Of a DNA stretch of 55,302 nucleotides, positions 8,062-18,063 are shown piece after piece. The position numbers were made by a program, and so were the translations under genes. Within the stretch, counting starts at the first letter, position 1. The number at the start of each line of letters is the position of its first letter. Under the pieces are notes generated by a model. That model searched no databases and had not been told where the DNA came from. It saw only the letters and a program-made list of their open reading frames with translations. Source of the stretch: Lewinellaceae bacterium (GTDB lineage Bacteria; Bacteroidota; Bacteroidia; Chitinophagales; Saprospiraceae); the NCBI GenBank assembly GCA_947459655.1, contig CANHEE010000004.1, positions 1 through 55,302 on the forward strand, in the 5' to 3' direction.

Positions 8062-8991
8062 ATGCAGACAATCCTCGGTGCAGGAGGCACGATTGGCACT
8101 CCTCTGGCCAAAGCACTTATAAAATATACCGATAAAATTAGGCTGGTCAGCAGAAATCCAAAAAAGGTGAACAAAATTGATGAGCTTTTTCCGGCAGACC
8201 TTAGCGACCATACTCAAATTGACCGTGCAGTTGAGGGCAGTGAAGTCGTGTACGTTGTTCTTGGATTTGAGTACAAGCTTGCTGTCTGGAAAAAAATCTG
8301 GCCAGGTTTTATCAGCGCAGTAATTGCAGCCTGCAAAAAACACAAAGCAAAACTCGTCTTTTTTGACAATGTTTATTTGTACGATAGAGCAGCAACGACC
8401 CATCTAACAGAAAATTCACCCATCAATGCCCCTAGCAAGAAAGGAAAAATCAGACAACAAGTTAGCGAAATGATTATGAATGAGGCACGAAATAATACGC
8501 TTCAAGCAATGATTGTAAGATCCGCCGATTTTTATGGCCCGGATAATAAGAACAGTGCGCTCGGAATCATGGTCGTAGACAATCTCATGAAAGGCAAAAA
8601 AGCACAGGCATTTGGGGATGTACACAAAATCCATACTTATACCTACACACCCGATGCTGCGCTGGCAACCGCATTACTTGGCAACACAGAGGATGCATAC
8701 AATCAGGTGTGGCACTTACCGACCACCAAAGAAAAGTTGACAACTTTACAGTGGATTGAAATGATTGCCTCCGCTCTTAATACAAAAGCTAACGTCCAAG
8801 TGCTACCGGTTTGGCTGATGAAATTTCTCGGCCTTTTCATTCCTGTGATGAAAGAGTTTCCAGAAATGAATTACCAGTACGAACAGGATTACCTTTTTGA
8901 CAGTAGTAAATTTGAAGAAAAGTTTGGCATCATGGCCACCCCACCACGAGAGGGAATTAAACAGATGATCGAAAGTCTACGGCTGCCTTGA
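8062..8991 (+). CDS. NAD-dependent epimerase/dehydratase-like (atypical SDR)
   Basis: A 309-residue Rossmann-fold protein. The nucleotide-binding loop is at the very N-terminus (LGAGGTIGTPLAKAL, G-x-G-G-x-I-G). Other supporting segments are the strand-turn SEVVYVVLGFEY, the strand LVFFDNVYLYD and the VRSADFYGP motif typical of extended/atypical SDRs. The canonical YxxxK catalytic pair is not evident at the usual place, so it may bind NAD(P) without acting as a standard epimerase. Substrate unknown. It is in line with the Crp-type regulator and the small barrel protein, suggesting a three-gene unit. Confidence 0.85.
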   Translation: MQTILGAGGTIGTPLAKALIKYTDKIRLVSRNPKKVNKIDELFPADLSDHTQIDRAVEGSEVVYVVLGFEYKLAVWKKIWPGFISAVIAACKKHKAKLVFFDNVYLYDRAATTHLTENSPINAPSKKGKIRQQVSEMIMNEARNNTLQAMIVRSADFYGPDNKNSALGIMVVDNLMKGKKAQAFGDVHKIHTYTYTPDAALATALLGNTEDAYNQVWHLPTTKEKLTTLQWIEMIASALNTKANVQVLPVWLMKFLGLFIPVMKEFPEMNYQYEQDYLFDSSKFEEKFGIMATPPREGIKQMIESLRLP

Positions 8992-9056
8992 TAATGCACC
9001 TCATTTTTTCACATGGAAACGACATATTTCAGCGGTATTGAAAAAACAGATAAATC

Positions 9057-9842
9057 ATGGAAAAAGTCATTGCAATCCATATCGCCGACAGCATTGATGT
9101 CAGGAAGTTTTGGAAATCTTTTGGTGTTTCTGAAAGATATCATTCGTCATCGGAAATTTTTTATGCGAATGAAAAGGAGCAATACCTCTATCTGCTTACC
9201 TATGGCGTGGTGGTTTTTTGCGGCTACAACGAGGCTGAAATAGCAAACATTACGGGACAGCTCAAACCCTACTGTAAGAATTTGCTAAGCGATGTCATGC
9301 GGGAGGAGCTGCCCGTACACACCTCCACAAACAAAGATGCCTTCGAGTACAATGAAATACACATCAGCAAGTCGGGACCCAATGTCATCAGGATCATCAT
9401 GCTAAATGTCGCACAATCTGTCGCGCTGGATTACTACGCCAAACTGGGAGAAGAGCTAATGACGGAAACTAACCAGTACATCCAACAACTTGAGACACGG
9501 GGGAAAATCAACATCTCGTTCAGGAAGTTGAAAATGTTTATTGGCAAAGTGCTGAACATCAAAAACAGAATCGCTTACAACCTCTACATTTTTGATTCCC
9601 CTGAGGAAACCTGGGAGGATGAGTACCTGAACCGAATAGATTCGGGACTCAGACGGACCTTCGACATCAGAATCCGCTTTAGGGACATTGACAACCTGCT
9701 GCAAATCATCAGAGACAACCTTAACCTCTTGAACGACCTTGCACAACACCGATACAGCAACATCCTGGAGTGGGTAGTTATTCTTCTGATTCTGGCTGAA
9801 GTGATTGACCTGATAATTGCAAGGTTCATTCTGCACTATTGA
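9057..9842 (+). CDS. RMD1/YagE-family (DUF155) membrane protein
   Basis: A 261-residue protein of the DUF155 family, known from yeast Rmd1/Rmd8 and bacterial YagE. Visible features are the N-terminal strand-rich domain with YLLTYGVVVFCGYNE, then a helical section (QYIQQLETRGKINISFRK, KVLNIKNRIAYNLYIFDSPEETWED) and the characteristic C-terminal RYSNILEWVVILLILAEVI segment that forms a membrane anchor close to the end. Function is not known for bacterial members. It lies 65 bases after the epimerase-like gene, and icmF begins 102 bases downstream. Confidence 0.85.
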   Translation: MEKVIAIHIADSIDVRKFWKSFGVSERYHSSSEIFYANEKEQYLYLLTYGVVVFCGYNEAEIANITGQLKPYCKNLLSDVMREELPVHTSTNKDAFEYNEIHISKSGPNVIRIIMLNVAQSVALDYYAKLGEELMTETNQYIQQLETRGKINISFRKLKMFIGKVLNIKNRIAYNLYIFDSPEETWEDEYLNRIDSGLRRTFDIRIRFRDIDNLLQIIRDNLNLLNDLAQHRYSNILEWVVILLILAEVIDLIIARFILHY

Positions 9843-9920
9843 GCCTGAAAATACATCGCAAAACCTCCCGAAACAGCCCAAAATTTGGCTTTTCTTTAAC
9901 CATAGCGGACATTTTTTGTT

Positions 9921-9928
9921 TACCTTTG
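9921..9928 (+). promoter_or_regulatory. Bacteroidota -7 box upstream of icmF
   Basis: TACCTTTG matches the TAnnTTTG -7 consensus exactly and lies 16 bases before the ATG at 9945. No clear TTTG is seen at the correct -33 spacing. Confidence 0.55.
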
Positions 9929-9944
9929 CGCTCCCTTTCGGCCA

Positions 9945-12900
9945 ATGCAACTGAAAGGCACCCCTTTTACTTTCAACAGCAATTTACAGAATATGCAGGA
10001 AACACAACCTTACCAACCCAATAATAAAGTCAGGCTGGTGACCGCAGCAAGTCTCTTCGATGGGCACGATGCAGCCATCAACATCATGCGCCGTATCATG
10101 CAGAGTTCGGGAGCCGAAATCATTCACCTTGGTCACAATCGCTCGGTGCAGGAGATTGTCAACTGTGCCATTCAGGAAGATGTTCAGGGCATCGCGATTA
10201 CCTCCTACCAGGGCGGACATATCGAGTTTTTTAAGTATATGTACGACTTGCTGAAAGAAAAAGGAGCAGGTCAGATCAAGATCTTCGGCGGCGGCGGTGG
10301 AACAATCCTCCCTGAAGAAATTCAGGAGCTACACGCCTATGGAATTGCAAGAATCTACTCCCCTGACGACGGTCGTGCAATGGGACTTCAGGGCATGATC
10401 AACGATGTGCTCAGAACATGCGATTTCCCGACAGGTCTGCATGTGGAGAAAGAACTCGGCGGTTTCAGACAAAAAGATGCTGCCGCACTGGGAAGACTGA
10501 TTTCAGCAGCTGAAAACCAGCCGGACTACTACCATTCAGAAATTAGACCTGGAATCGCAAACATACTCAATGAAAAGAAACGCCACTGTCCCGTACTCGG
10601 CATAACCGGTACCGGAGGCGCTGGGAAAAGCAGTCTCGTCGACGAACTGGTACGTCGTTTTTTACTTGATTTTCCTGAAAAAAACATTGCGATAGTTTCC
10701 GTAGACCCTTCCAAACGGAAGACAGGAGGAGCTTTACTGGGCGACCGAATCCGTATGAACAGCATCAACTCCGAGAAGGTGTATATGCGATCGCTCGCCA
10801 CAAGGCAATCCAACCTTGCTTTGTCAAAACACGTTCAAGACGCCCTGGATATTCTCAAGGCAGCAGATTTTGACCTTATTATCTTGGAAACCTCAGGAAT
10901 CGGACAGTCTGATACCGAAATTACCGACCATTCAGATGTTTCGCTGTATGTCATGACACCTGAGTACGGAGCGGCAACGCAACTCGAGAAAATCGATATG
11001 CTGGACTTTGCCGATGTAATTGCTATCAATAAATTCGACAAGAAAGGTGCGCTTGACGCCCTTCGTGATGTTCGCAAACAGTACCAGCGCAACCACAATC
11101 GCTGGGAGGACTCGACCGATGCCATGCCGGTATTCGGCACCATGGCCAGCCAGTTCAACGACCCCGGAATGAACACGCTTTATGCCTACATCATAGGGGT
11201 CATCAACCAACGTTGCCAGCAGGACTGGAAATCGGCTTTTGAGTTGACGGAGAAAATGTCTGAGAAAATATACATCATCCCTCCGGGCAGAATCCGCTAC
11301 CTTTCAGAAATTGCGGAGAACAATCGCAACTACGATAAAAAAGTAAAAGAACAGGCTGAAATCGCCGAGGTTGCCTATTCTTTCCACAACATCCAAAAAT
11401 ACTACAGCGATAAAAAAGGCAGCGAGGGCAACACACTGGACCTGGAAAAGGAAATGAACAACCAGCTGCGCAGACTGGATTCCGGTTGCTACGAAATACT
11501 CGAGCAATGGGATGACAAGATCAGCAGATACGAAGCTGATGAATTTGTCTACCAGGTAAGGGGCAAAGACATTAAGGTCCCTACCAAGAGAATCTCCCTG
11601 TCGGGAAATAAAATCCCGAGGGTAAGCGTACCTCGCTATAGTTCCTGGGCAGACAGACTGCGCTGGGCGATGCAGGAGAATTTTCCCGGAGAATTTCCCT
11701 ACACAGCCGGCGTGTTTCCTTTCAAAAGAGAGGGGGAAGACCCAACCAGAATGTTCGCAGGCGAGGGAAATCCGGAGCGCACCAACCGCCGTTTTCATTA
11801 TGTGAGTCTTGATATGCCCGCAACCAGGCTTTCAACGGCATTTGACAGCGTGACGCTCTACGGAGAAGATCCCGATTACCGCCCTGACATTTATGGAAAA
11901 ATCGGAAACTCCGGCGTTTCGATTTGTTGTCTTGACGATGCCAAAAAATTGTATTCCGGTTTTGACCTCTGCAGTCCGAAAACTTCGGTCTCTATGACCA
12001 TAAACGGTCCGGCTGCAACCATCGCGGCATTTTTCATGAATGCAGCCATCGATCAGGAATGTGAAAAGTACATCAGAGCGAACAAACTCGAGCACCTCGT
12101 TGAACAAAAGCTGAAGGAAAAATACGAAAACAAGGGACTTAAACGACCAGTCTACGCAGGCAGCCTGCCCGAAGGCAACGACGGACTCGGGCTATTGCTG
12201 CTCGGTATCACAGGCGATGAGGTACTCGAACCGGAGGTCTATGAAAGCTGCCGTAAAACAGCACTGACCAGTGTCAGGGGTACCGTTCAGGCAGATATCC
12301 TCAAGGAAGACCAGGCCCAGAACACCTGTATCTTCTCGACTGAGTTCAGTCTGCGGCTGATGGGCGATGTGCAGCAGTATTTTATAAGGGAAAAGGTCCG
12401 AAATTTTTACTCCGTATCAATCTCCGGTTACCACATCGCAGAGGCAGGTGCCAATCCGATTTCACAGCTGGCTTTTACGCTTTCCAACGGATTTACATTT
12501 GTAGAATATTACCTAAGTAGGGGCATGAATATCGACGATTTTGCACCCAACCTGTCATTTTTCTTCAGCAACGGCGTTGACCCCGAGTACGCAGTTATCG
12601 GTCGTGTAGCCAGGCGAATCTGGGCAAAAGCGATGAAGTTGAAGTATGGCGCCAACGAACGGAGCCAGCAGCTCAAATACCACATACAGACTTCGGGCCG
12701 CTCGCTACACGCACAGGAAATCGATTTCAACGACATCCGCACCACGTTGCAGGCCCTCTATGCCATTTATGACAACTGCAATTCTTTGCATACCAATGCA
12801 TACGACGAGGCCATTACCACGCCTACTGAGGAAAGTGTACGTCGTGCCATGGCCATACAGCTAATCATTAACCGCGAGCTCGGTCTGGCCAAGAACGAAA

Positions 12901-13376
12901 ATCCGCTTCAGGGCGCATTTATTATTGAAGAACTTACCGATCTGGTGGAAGAGGCAGTACTGAGTGAATTCGACCGCATCACCGAACGCGGTGGAGTGCT
13001 GGGCGCTATGGAAACCATGTACCAGCGTGGTAAAATTCAGGAGGAGAGTCTGCACTATGAGATGCTGAAACATACCGGAGAGTACCCGATTATTGGCGTC
13101 AATACCTTTTTGGCGAAGAATGGAAGTCCGACTGTTACACCGGGAGAAGTAATTCGCGCGACTGAAGAAGAGAAGGAACTGCAGATCATGACCCTGCAAA
13201 AACTGAAAGACACCTCGCCGGAACGCACAAAAGCCCATCTCAAAAAACTTCAACAAACGGCCATCGAGAACGGCAATCTGTTTGAGGCGCTGATGGAAGC
13301 AGTCAAATACTGCTCACTTGGTCAAATCACCAATGCGCTATATGCCGTTGGCGGACAGTACAGGAGAAACATGTAG
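9945..13376 (+). CDS. icmF: Fused isobutyryl-CoA mutase (acyl-CoA mutase with built-in G-protein chaperone)
   Basis: A 1143-residue three-part enzyme. Residues about 28-155 form the cobalamin-binding domain ([15 protein letters not shown] with the cobalt-ligand His at 41, then TSYQGG and GGGGGT). Residues about 210-440 are a MeaB-type GTPase (Walker [10 protein letters not shown] at 222-230, [23 protein letters not shown]) that loads and repairs the cofactor. The rest is the substrate-binding TIM barrel ([64 protein letters not shown]). This order is diagnostic of IcmF, which interconverts isobutyryl- and n-butyryl-CoA, and sometimes pivalyl- or isovaleryl-type substrates, by a B12 radical mechanism. 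A second ATG at 9993 is an alternative start. It stands as a single-gene unit between its own promoter and a strong terminator. Confidence 0.94.
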   Translation: MQLKGTPFTFNSNLQNMQETQPYQPNNKVRLVTAASLFDGHDAAINIMRRIMQSSGAEIIHLGHNRSVQEIVNCAIQEDVQGIAITSYQGGHIEFFKYMYDLLKEKGAGQIKIFGGGGGTILPEEIQELHAYGIARIYSPDDGRAMGLQGMINDVLRTCDFPTGLHVEKELGGFRQKDAAALGRLISAAENQPDYYHSEIRPGIANILNEKKRHCPVLGITGTGGAGKSSLVDELVRRFLLDFPEKNIAIVSVDPSKRKTGGALLGDRIRMNSINSEKVYMRSLATRQSNLALSKHVQDALDILKAADFDLIILETSGIGQSDTEITDHSDVSLYVMTPEYGAATQLEKIDMLDFADVIAINKFDKKGALDALRDVRKQYQRNHNRWEDSTDAMPVFGTMASQFNDPGMNTLYAYIIGVINQRCQQDWKSAFELTEKMSEKIYIIPPGRIRYLSEIAENNRNYDKKVKEQAEIAEVAYSFHNIQKYYSDKKGSEGNTLDLEKEMNNQLRRLDSGCYEILEQWDDKISRYEADEFVYQVRGKDIKVPTKRISLSGNKIPRVSVPRYSSWADRLRWAMQENFPGEFPYTAGVFPFKREGEDPTRMFAGEGNPERTNRRFHYVSLDMPATRLSTAFDSVTLYGEDPDYRPDIYGKIGNSGVSICCLDDAKKLYSGFDLCSPKTSVSMTINGPAATIAAFFMNAAIDQECEKYIRANKLEHLVEQKLKEKYENKGLKRPVYAGSLPEGNDGLGLLLLGITGDEVLEPEVYESCRKTALTSVRGTVQADILKEDQAQNTCIFSTEFSLRLMGDVQQYFIREKVRNFYSVSISGYHIAEAGANPISQLAFTLSNGFTFVEYYLSRGMNIDDFAPNLSFFFSNGVDPEYAVIGRVARRIWAKAMKLKYGANERSQQLKYHIQTSGRSLHAQEIDFNDIRTTLQALYAIYDNCNSLHTNAYDEAITTPTEESVRRAMAIQLIINRELGLAKNENPLQGAFIIEELTDLVEEAVLSEFDRITERGGVLGAMETMYQRGKIQEESLHYEMLKHTGEYPIIGVNTFLAKNGSPTVTPGEVIRATEEEKELQIMTLQKLKDTSPERTKAHLKKLQQTAIENGNLFEALMEAVKYCSLGQITNALYAVGGQYRRNM

Positions 13377-13398
13377 GAATTTTAGAACACAAAATAGT

Positions 13399-13437
13399 AG
13401 CGCCGGCTTACAGATGCAAACCGGCGCTTTTTATTTT
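13399..13437 (+). terminator. Intrinsic terminator after icmF
   Basis: AGCGCCGG (13399-13406) pairs perfectly with CCGGCGCT (13421-13428), followed by a T-rich tract TTTTTATTTT. It lies between the convergent icmF and peroxiredoxin-like genes. Confidence 0.9.
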
Positions 13438-13978
13438 ACATATCCCGAGAACAACAGGATGTCGCCATTGAAACATAATCGGGATTGTCAGAGACATATT
13501 TGTGTATGTAACTGCTGACGATATTTCTCTTGTCCAGCATAAAAACACCCGGCATCTGAAAGCCGTCCCCTATTTCACGACCCCATAGATTTCCCTTAAT
13601 AACCCCCGCTTCGACAAATCTGCCCCAGTTTTTCAGTCCAAACAATTGATTCATCGTGCCTTTCACCAAACCAAACTCCTTGTAGTAGGTACACATTTGG
13701 TCTGATATGTGCTCTGCACCGGGAAACTTATAATCCTTAAAATACTCTTCTGCGACACTCTCCTCTGACATGTGTACGAAGATGATTCTTATCCCCTTTT
13801 GCTCGATTTTTTTTCTGTTTTTGGCCAATTCAGCAATGGCCCCCCGACAGAACATACAACCGAAATGCCTTAAAAAAACCAATAACACGGGCTGCTTGTC
13901 CGTAATTGCGCCCAGTGGCTCCCCCTTATTGGTGTACATCACATCCAGATCAAAATCTGCAGCCAGTGACATCTCCAT
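13436..13978 (-). CDS. Peroxiredoxin-like protein (AhpC/TSA_2 type)
   Basis: A 180-residue thioredoxin-fold protein. The active-site segment LLVFLRHFGCMFCRGAIAEL has the two cysteines in CxxC spacing that marks the AhpC-TSA_2 (PRXL2-like) group; later GDGFQMPGVFMLD supplies the cis-Pro loop. Such proteins are presumed thiol reductases or peroxidases of the cytoplasm. There is no signal peptide. The ATG at 13978 (MEMSL) or the Met two codons later may start it. It is transcribed from its own promoter and ends in the terminator shared with icmF. The C-terminus has a Cys-Cys pair (SCCSRDM) that may be redox active or bind metal. Confidence 0.85.
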   Translation of the reverse strand: MEMSLAADFDLDVMYTNKGEPLGAITDKQPVLLVFLRHFGCMFCRGAIAELAKNRKKIEQKGIRIIFVHMSEESVAEEYFKDYKFPGAEHISDQMCTYYKEFGLVKGTMNQLFGLKNWGRFVEAGVIKGNLWGREIGDGFQMPGVFMLDKRNIVSSYIHKYVSDNPDYVSMATSCCSRDM

Positions 13979-14033
13979 ACTATTTTACGCTTTATTAATT
14001 ATATGAAACTTTGCGATCTGCGCATTTGAACTG

Positions 14034-14067
14034 CAAATTTAGTGCTCGGAAATTCATCAGTTGCAAA
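14034..14067 (-). promoter_or_regulatory. Promoter of the peroxiredoxin-like gene
   Basis: On the minus strand, TTTG (14067-14064) is followed after 22 bases by TAAATTTG (14041-14034), both exact Bacteroidota -33/-7 elements. The predicted start of transcription leaves a leader of about 50 bases. Confidence 0.65.
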
Positions 14068-14199
14068 GCTTACAAAAATATTATAAAAATTTGACAAACC
14101 GCCGCTCTGACCTATCAATTCACCTTTCAAAAATACAGATTTATCTATTTGCCGGACTAAGCACCTCGAATTCACGATTAATTTAACGCTTCTTTAGGA

Positions 14200-14228
14200 T
14201 TGTAATCCAAAAATTGAACCTATTTTTG
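14200..14228 (+). promoter_or_regulatory. Promoter of the TlpA-like gene
   Basis: TTG at 14200-14202, an 18-base spacer, then TATTTTTG at 14221-14228 (exact -7 box). The ATG is about 35 bases after the expected start point. Confidence 0.65.
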
Positions 14229-14267
14229 TGAGATAAAAAACAGTTTACTCCTGAAATACTGATTAAA

Positions 14268-15644
14268 ATGACAAACATCAAGATTTTGTTTTTTGCGCTT
14301 CTGTTTATGACAACGGCTGGCATCCAGGCCGGAAATGAGCCGAAGCTGAACATCAAATGCAATATTGCCAACTGCGAAGGCGATTCCATGAACCTCTATC
14401 AGTTTGATGGTATCGTTTTCAGCAGAATACAGACTGCCAAATCGAACCCAAAAGAACATATCTTTCAATTTTCCGTCCCAAAGGGGAAAAACGACTTTTA
14501 TTTCCTTGGTCTGAGCACGCAGGAACTTAAACCGGTCATTCTCGGAACGGAAGAAAACATCAGCATCGAGGGTGATTGCTATGCTTTCCGGTTTATAACC
14601 GTTAAAGGCTCGAAAATCAACCAGGAATACGACCGCATCACTAAAAGAATGGGCACCCTCTTCTCTGAAGCAGAGGATGCAAAAAAACTGCGTGAAGCAG
14701 CAGGCAATGATCTGCAGCGCATTCAGATGGCAGAGATGGACCTTTACAAAAATGACCAGAAAAAAACTGCACTTTTGGATTCGCTGAAAAAGAGCTATCC
14801 CTACCTGGCAAATCTCGTGGCAATGAATACAATTTTGAGCTACCAGGCCCACGGAAAAAAGCAATACGAAGATGAAGTAGCATATCTGGCAAAGGAGTAC
14901 TTTGCATTTGTAAATTTCAATGACCCGGATTACAACCGCCTGCCAATGGTATTTGAAGGGTTCAAAAATTTCACCAACCTGATGAATCAGGTTAATATCA
15001 GCAACGACAAGCACAGGGAATACATCGAATACTGGTTATCCAAATTTCCGAAAAACAGCCGTGCATACAAGATGGCACTCGGTGGTATAGTCACCAGTCT
15101 GATGACCAGAAACCACTACAATTATATCTACTTTGGTGAAAAATACTGCGATGTTTTTCAAAAGGAAGATCCATCTGTGACGAAAGAATTAAGGGTGCTG
15201 GTTTCCCGCGCTAAATCCTCTATTCCCGGTATGGAACCGCCTGAGTTCAGCCAGAACAATCCTGAGGGAAAACCCATTAGCCTGAGCTCCTTGAGGGGGA
15301 AAATCACCCTGATTGATTTCTGGGCAAGTTGGTGTCGTCCATGCAGAATGGAAAACCCGAATGTAGTCAGACTGTACAATATGTACAATAAAAAAGGATT
15401 CGACATTCTCAGCGTAAGTCTTGACAGCGATCAAAGCCGCTGGTTGGACGCCATACAGCAGGATGGTCTTGTGTGGAAAAATCACGTCAGTGACCTGAAA
15501 GGTTGGAAAAATGAAGTGGCCGGTCTTTACGGTATCAGTTCAATCCCACAAACCCTACTACTCGATAAGGATGGTAAGCTGATTGCCCGCAACCTGAGGG
15601 GAGAACAACTCGAACAAAAACTGAAAGAAATTCTCGGAGAATAA
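14268..15644 (+). CDS. TlpA-like secreted thiol:disulfide oxidoreductase
   Basis: A 458-residue exported protein. A signal peptide (MTNIKILFFALLFMTTAGIQA) is followed by a DUF4369-like beta domain (about 25-115), an alpha-helical linker region (about 120-315) and a C-terminal thioredoxin-like domain (about 325-458). The active site is FWASWCRPCRMENP (WCxxC), with the cis-Pro loop ISSIPQTLLLDKDG. This is the common Bacteroidota layout for periplasmic thioredoxins that reduce cysteines in exported proteins. It has its own promoter and a strong terminator, so it is monocistronic. Confidence 0.9.
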   Translation: MTNIKILFFALLFMTTAGIQAGNEPKLNIKCNIANCEGDSMNLYQFDGIVFSRIQTAKSNPKEHIFQFSVPKGKNDFYFLGLSTQELKPVILGTEENISIEGDCYAFRFITVKGSKINQEYDRITKRMGTLFSEAEDAKKLREAAGNDLQRIQMAEMDLYKNDQKKTALLDSLKKSYPYLANLVAMNTILSYQAHGKKQYEDEVAYLAKEYFAFVNFNDPDYNRLPMVFEGFKNFTNLMNQVNISNDKHREYIEYWLSKFPKNSRAYKMALGGIVTSLMTRNHYNYIYFGEKYCDVFQKEDPSVTKELRVLVSRAKSSIPGMEPPEFSQNNPEGKPISLSSLRGKITLIDFWASWCRPCRMENPNVVRLYNMYNKKGFDILSVSLDSDQSRWLDAIQQDGLVWKNHVSDLKGWKNEVAGLYGISSIPQTLLLDKDGKLIARNLRGEQLEQKLKEILGE

Positions 15645-15646
15645 AT

Positions 15647-15682
15647 AAAAGGCCTGAATTGCGTTGCAGTTCAGGCCTTTTT
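15647..15682 (+). terminator. Intrinsic terminator after the TlpA-like gene
   Basis: AAAGGCCTGAA (15648-15658) pairs with TTCAGGCCTTT (15670-15680) and continues into a T run. The preceding A run makes it partly bidirectional, so it may also serve the minus-strand SPOR gene that ends at 15730. Confidence 0.9.
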
Positions 15683-15729
15683 CTACTCGGATAATACTTT
15701 TTCTCGTAAGATGGCTTACGGAAGCATCA

Positions 15730-16338
15730 TCAATTGATTCGCTTCACGAAACTCTCTATACTCATCCGATCAAGCTGCTTCTTGAGGTTCATAGCCGATT
15801 TTTCATCAGGAAACGTACCTGCATATACGATATAACGACCGCCCTTGTTCACTGACTTGGCACGGCTGAATCCCTTCGCTTGTAGCTTTGCCTCAGCTGC
15901 TTTCGCTGCAGCAGCTGAACTCAGCGCAGCAGTCTGTACTGCATAGTGGTCGGCAGAAGATGTAACAGGAGCTGTGGACTTAACCGCTGATTTTGCTGGT
16001 TTTTCGTTGTTCCGAACAGGCTTTTCAGGCGCCGGGGCAACTGTTACTGTTTTGGAAGCTTTCATTTCCTCTTTTTTAGCAGAAGTCTCTTCTTTTTTAA
16101 CCGGAGCTTCTTCCTCCTCAACTTTCTCATTTTCCTCTTCCTGCTCATTGGCAGCAAACGCGCCTTTCAGCGTGTCCGCATCGGTAGTTGTTGAATCTGC
16201 TTCAAGTTCTTCCTCCTCCTCTACAAGCAGAGGTTGTTCGGTTTCTGTGTTTACACTATTGGTGCGCATCACAATTACACCCGCAATTGCCGCGAGAATG
16301 GCGGCTGCAATCAATACATATTTCAATTCTTTGCTCAT
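15730..16338 (-). CDS. SPOR-domain protein with membrane anchor
   Basis: Starts at ATG 16338 (MSKELKYVLIAAAILAAIAG), giving one N-terminal membrane segment. Next comes a very acidic, then Lys/Ala/Pro-rich low-complexity linker (EEEE and KKEE runs, about residues 35-125), and a C-terminal SPOR domain (about 130-202: HYAVQTAALSSAAAAKAAEAKL, GRYIVYAGTF). SPOR domains bind denuded peptidoglycan at the division septum, so it probably acts in the periplasm near sites of wall remodelling. The longer frame to 16392 would run into the tig terminator and is rejected. It lies downstream of tig on the same strand. Confidence 0.88.
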   Translation of the reverse strand: MSKELKYVLIAAAILAAIAGVIVMRTNSVNTETEQPLLVEEEEELEADSTTTDADTLKGAFAANEQEEENEKVEEEEAPVKKEETSAKKEEMKASKTVTVAPAPEKPVRNNEKPAKSAVKSTAPVTSSADHYAVQTAALSSAAAAKAAEAKLQAKGFSRAKSVNKGGRYIVYAGTFPDEKSAMNLKKQLDRMSIESFVKRIN

Positions 16339-16356
16339 AAGTAAATTTTTGTGGAT

Positions 16357-16405
16357 AAAAAAAATCCTGTAAATACACGGATACTCGTGCAATTATAGGA
16401 TTTTT
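16357..16405 (-). terminator. Terminator downstream of tig
   Basis: Read on the minus strand, AAAAATCCT (16405-16397) pairs with AGGATTTTT (16368-16360) and runs into eight T. A small inner stem CACG/CGTG sits in the loop. It separates tig from the SPOR gene. Confidence 0.8.
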
Positions 16406-16455
16406 CTGCGAAAATATAAATTTTCGGCGTATTAATTTGGTTAGACATCAATTCA

Positions 16456-17874
16456 TCAAGCCATAGCCTCTTCTCCTTCGGCTGCCAGTTCAACAGCTTC
16501 ACCTTCCCTCGATTTCTTGGCCGCCTCAAGTGCCAGCTCGCGTTTGGCATTGAATTCTTCCCATGTAACGTTGATATCAGTCACATCTACAAGGCTCGCA
16601 ATTTTTCTGAAAACCTGGTTAAACATAGCGGATTCAACCACATCTTCATGTTCTTTTGATTGCTTTTTGGAAGCTTCTTCCATCATGCGCTGTGCAAACA
16701 TATCGAGAAATTCCTCACCCAGCTGAGCACCATAGGATGCGCGTATTCTGTCTTTATACACAGCGGCAATATCTTCAGTGTGTACATGAACATGGTGTTT
16801 CTCTATAATCTGGTCACGGAGAAGTGTCCATCTAAGATTGGCAGAGAAGCGCTCAAAGTCTTTTTCTATGACATCCGGCGTATTTTTCTCGCTGCTGAAA
16901 GCCAGCCAGCGCTTCAGAAAAGTTTCCGGAAGTTCCAACGGATTCATTTCTAGAAGTCGCTCCTGCAAATCCCTTACCAGCAGACCCCATGAATCACTTT
17001 CAAAGTACTTCGCGAATTCTCCGTATAAAAATGCTCTGGCCTCTTCCTCAGTGGTAACGTTCGGTCCAAATGCTTTAGTAAAAAACGCCTCATTCAGTTC
17101 GGCAGGGCTGATGCGTGTGATTTCTTCAATGGTTCCGTTAAAAGAGGAATGAAAACTTTCGTCCTCGGTGATGTCCAGAATATACCTGCGGATATGTGCC
17201 TCATCCTTGTCCTTCTCCATTTTAAGAATATCAAAATCAAAGGAATCTCCGGCCTTCTTGCCTTTGAGCAGTTTGATGAATTCAGGAGTAAGGTCTTCGT
17301 ACAATACTGCGAAAGACTTTTCAATACTGCCACCATTCTCTTTTGCCTTAATCTTAATCAGATCTTTATCCTGAAGGTCTTTGCTTTCAATTTGAGTAGT
17401 GGCTCCATGTCTTTTGCGCTCTGCCTCAATAGCATCGTCTATCCACGCAACAGGAACTTCAGGGACCATCTTCACAAACTTATTCTGTTTATCAAGTCCG
17501 TTCACTTCAAAAACAGGTGCCAGCCCAATATCAAAGGTAAACTCCAAATCCTGAATATTGGTGACAGAGAAGTTGTTGCGGGCAGAATCTTCTGCAGGTA
17601 TCGGACGTCCAAGAATGTCCATTTTGTTGTCCTGAAGGTAGTTTCCGACTTCATTGGACACTGTGTCGTTGATGAGGTCACTCATGATGTCGTTTCCATA
17701 TATTTTCTGGATATAGGACATCGGAGTTTTTCCCTTTCTGAATCCTTTTAGCGCTGCCTTCTGCGAAAAACGGTTTAGTTCTTTCTTGAATTTATCTGAA
17801 AGTTCTGGAGCAGGTATCTGCACAGTCAACTTTACATTCAGGTTGTCAATATGTTGAGCGGTGATGGTCGCCAT
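16456..17874 (-). CDS. tig: Trigger factor
   Basis: Ribosome-bound chaperone that meets nascent chains at the exit tunnel. The 472-residue product has the N-terminal ribosome-binding domain with the signature loop GFRKGKTPMSYIQKIYG (about residues 44-60), then a central domain corresponding to the peptidyl-prolyl isomerase region (about 150-250, weakly conserved as in other Bacteroidota), and the long helical C-terminal domain. The C-terminus is acidic and Ala-rich (EGEEAMA). The start is ATG 17874, beginning MATITAQHIDNLNVKL. A tRNA-Leu gene lies upstream on the same strand. Confidence 0.95.
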   Translation of the reverse strand: MATITAQHIDNLNVKLTVQIPAPELSDKFKKELNRFSQKAALKGFRKGKTPMSYIQKIYGNDIMSDLINDTVSNEVGNYLQDNKMDILGRPIPAEDSARNNFSVTNIQDLEFTFDIGLAPVFEVNGLDKQNKFVKMVPEVPVAWIDDAIEAERKRHGATTQIESKDLQDKDLIKIKAKENGGSIEKSFAVLYEDLTPEFIKLLKGKKAGDSFDFDILKMEKDKDEAHIRRYILDITEDESFHSSFNGTIEEITRISPAELNEAFFTKAFGPNVTTEEEARAFLYGEFAKYFESDSWGLLVRDLQERLLEMNPLELPETFLKRWLAFSSEKNTPDVIEKDFERFSANLRWTLLRDQIIEKHHVHVHTEDIAAVYKDRIRASYGAQLGEEFLDMFAQRMMEEASKKQSKEHEDVVESAMFNQVFRKIASLVDVTDINVTWEEFNAKRELALEAAKKSREGEAVELAAEGEEAMA

Positions 17875-18021
17875 GTTGATTTGTTTTTAAATTTCAGAAT
17901 TGTGTACCAATATAAAAAAAAACAACCGCGCAGGTAGCACAGTCATAGGATTGAATCGTCAAAAAAACTGAAAAAATGAGGGAAAGATTGAAAACTCAAG
18001 AGGGTGTTTTTTCTCAGTTAA

Positions 18022-18051
18022 TTCATTGGATACCCTGGGGTATCCAATGAA
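18022..18051. repeat. Perfect 14-bp inverted repeat next to tRNA-Leu
   Basis: TTCATTGGATACCC (18022-18035) and GGGTATCCAATGAA (18038-18051) are exact reverse complements separated by two bases. It lies 12 bases beyond the 3' end of the tRNA gene. No T run follows on either strand, so it is not a standard terminator; it may be a tRNA-processing or termination structure, or a protein-binding palindrome. Confidence 0.8.
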
Positions 18052-18063
18052 CTTGTAAACAAG

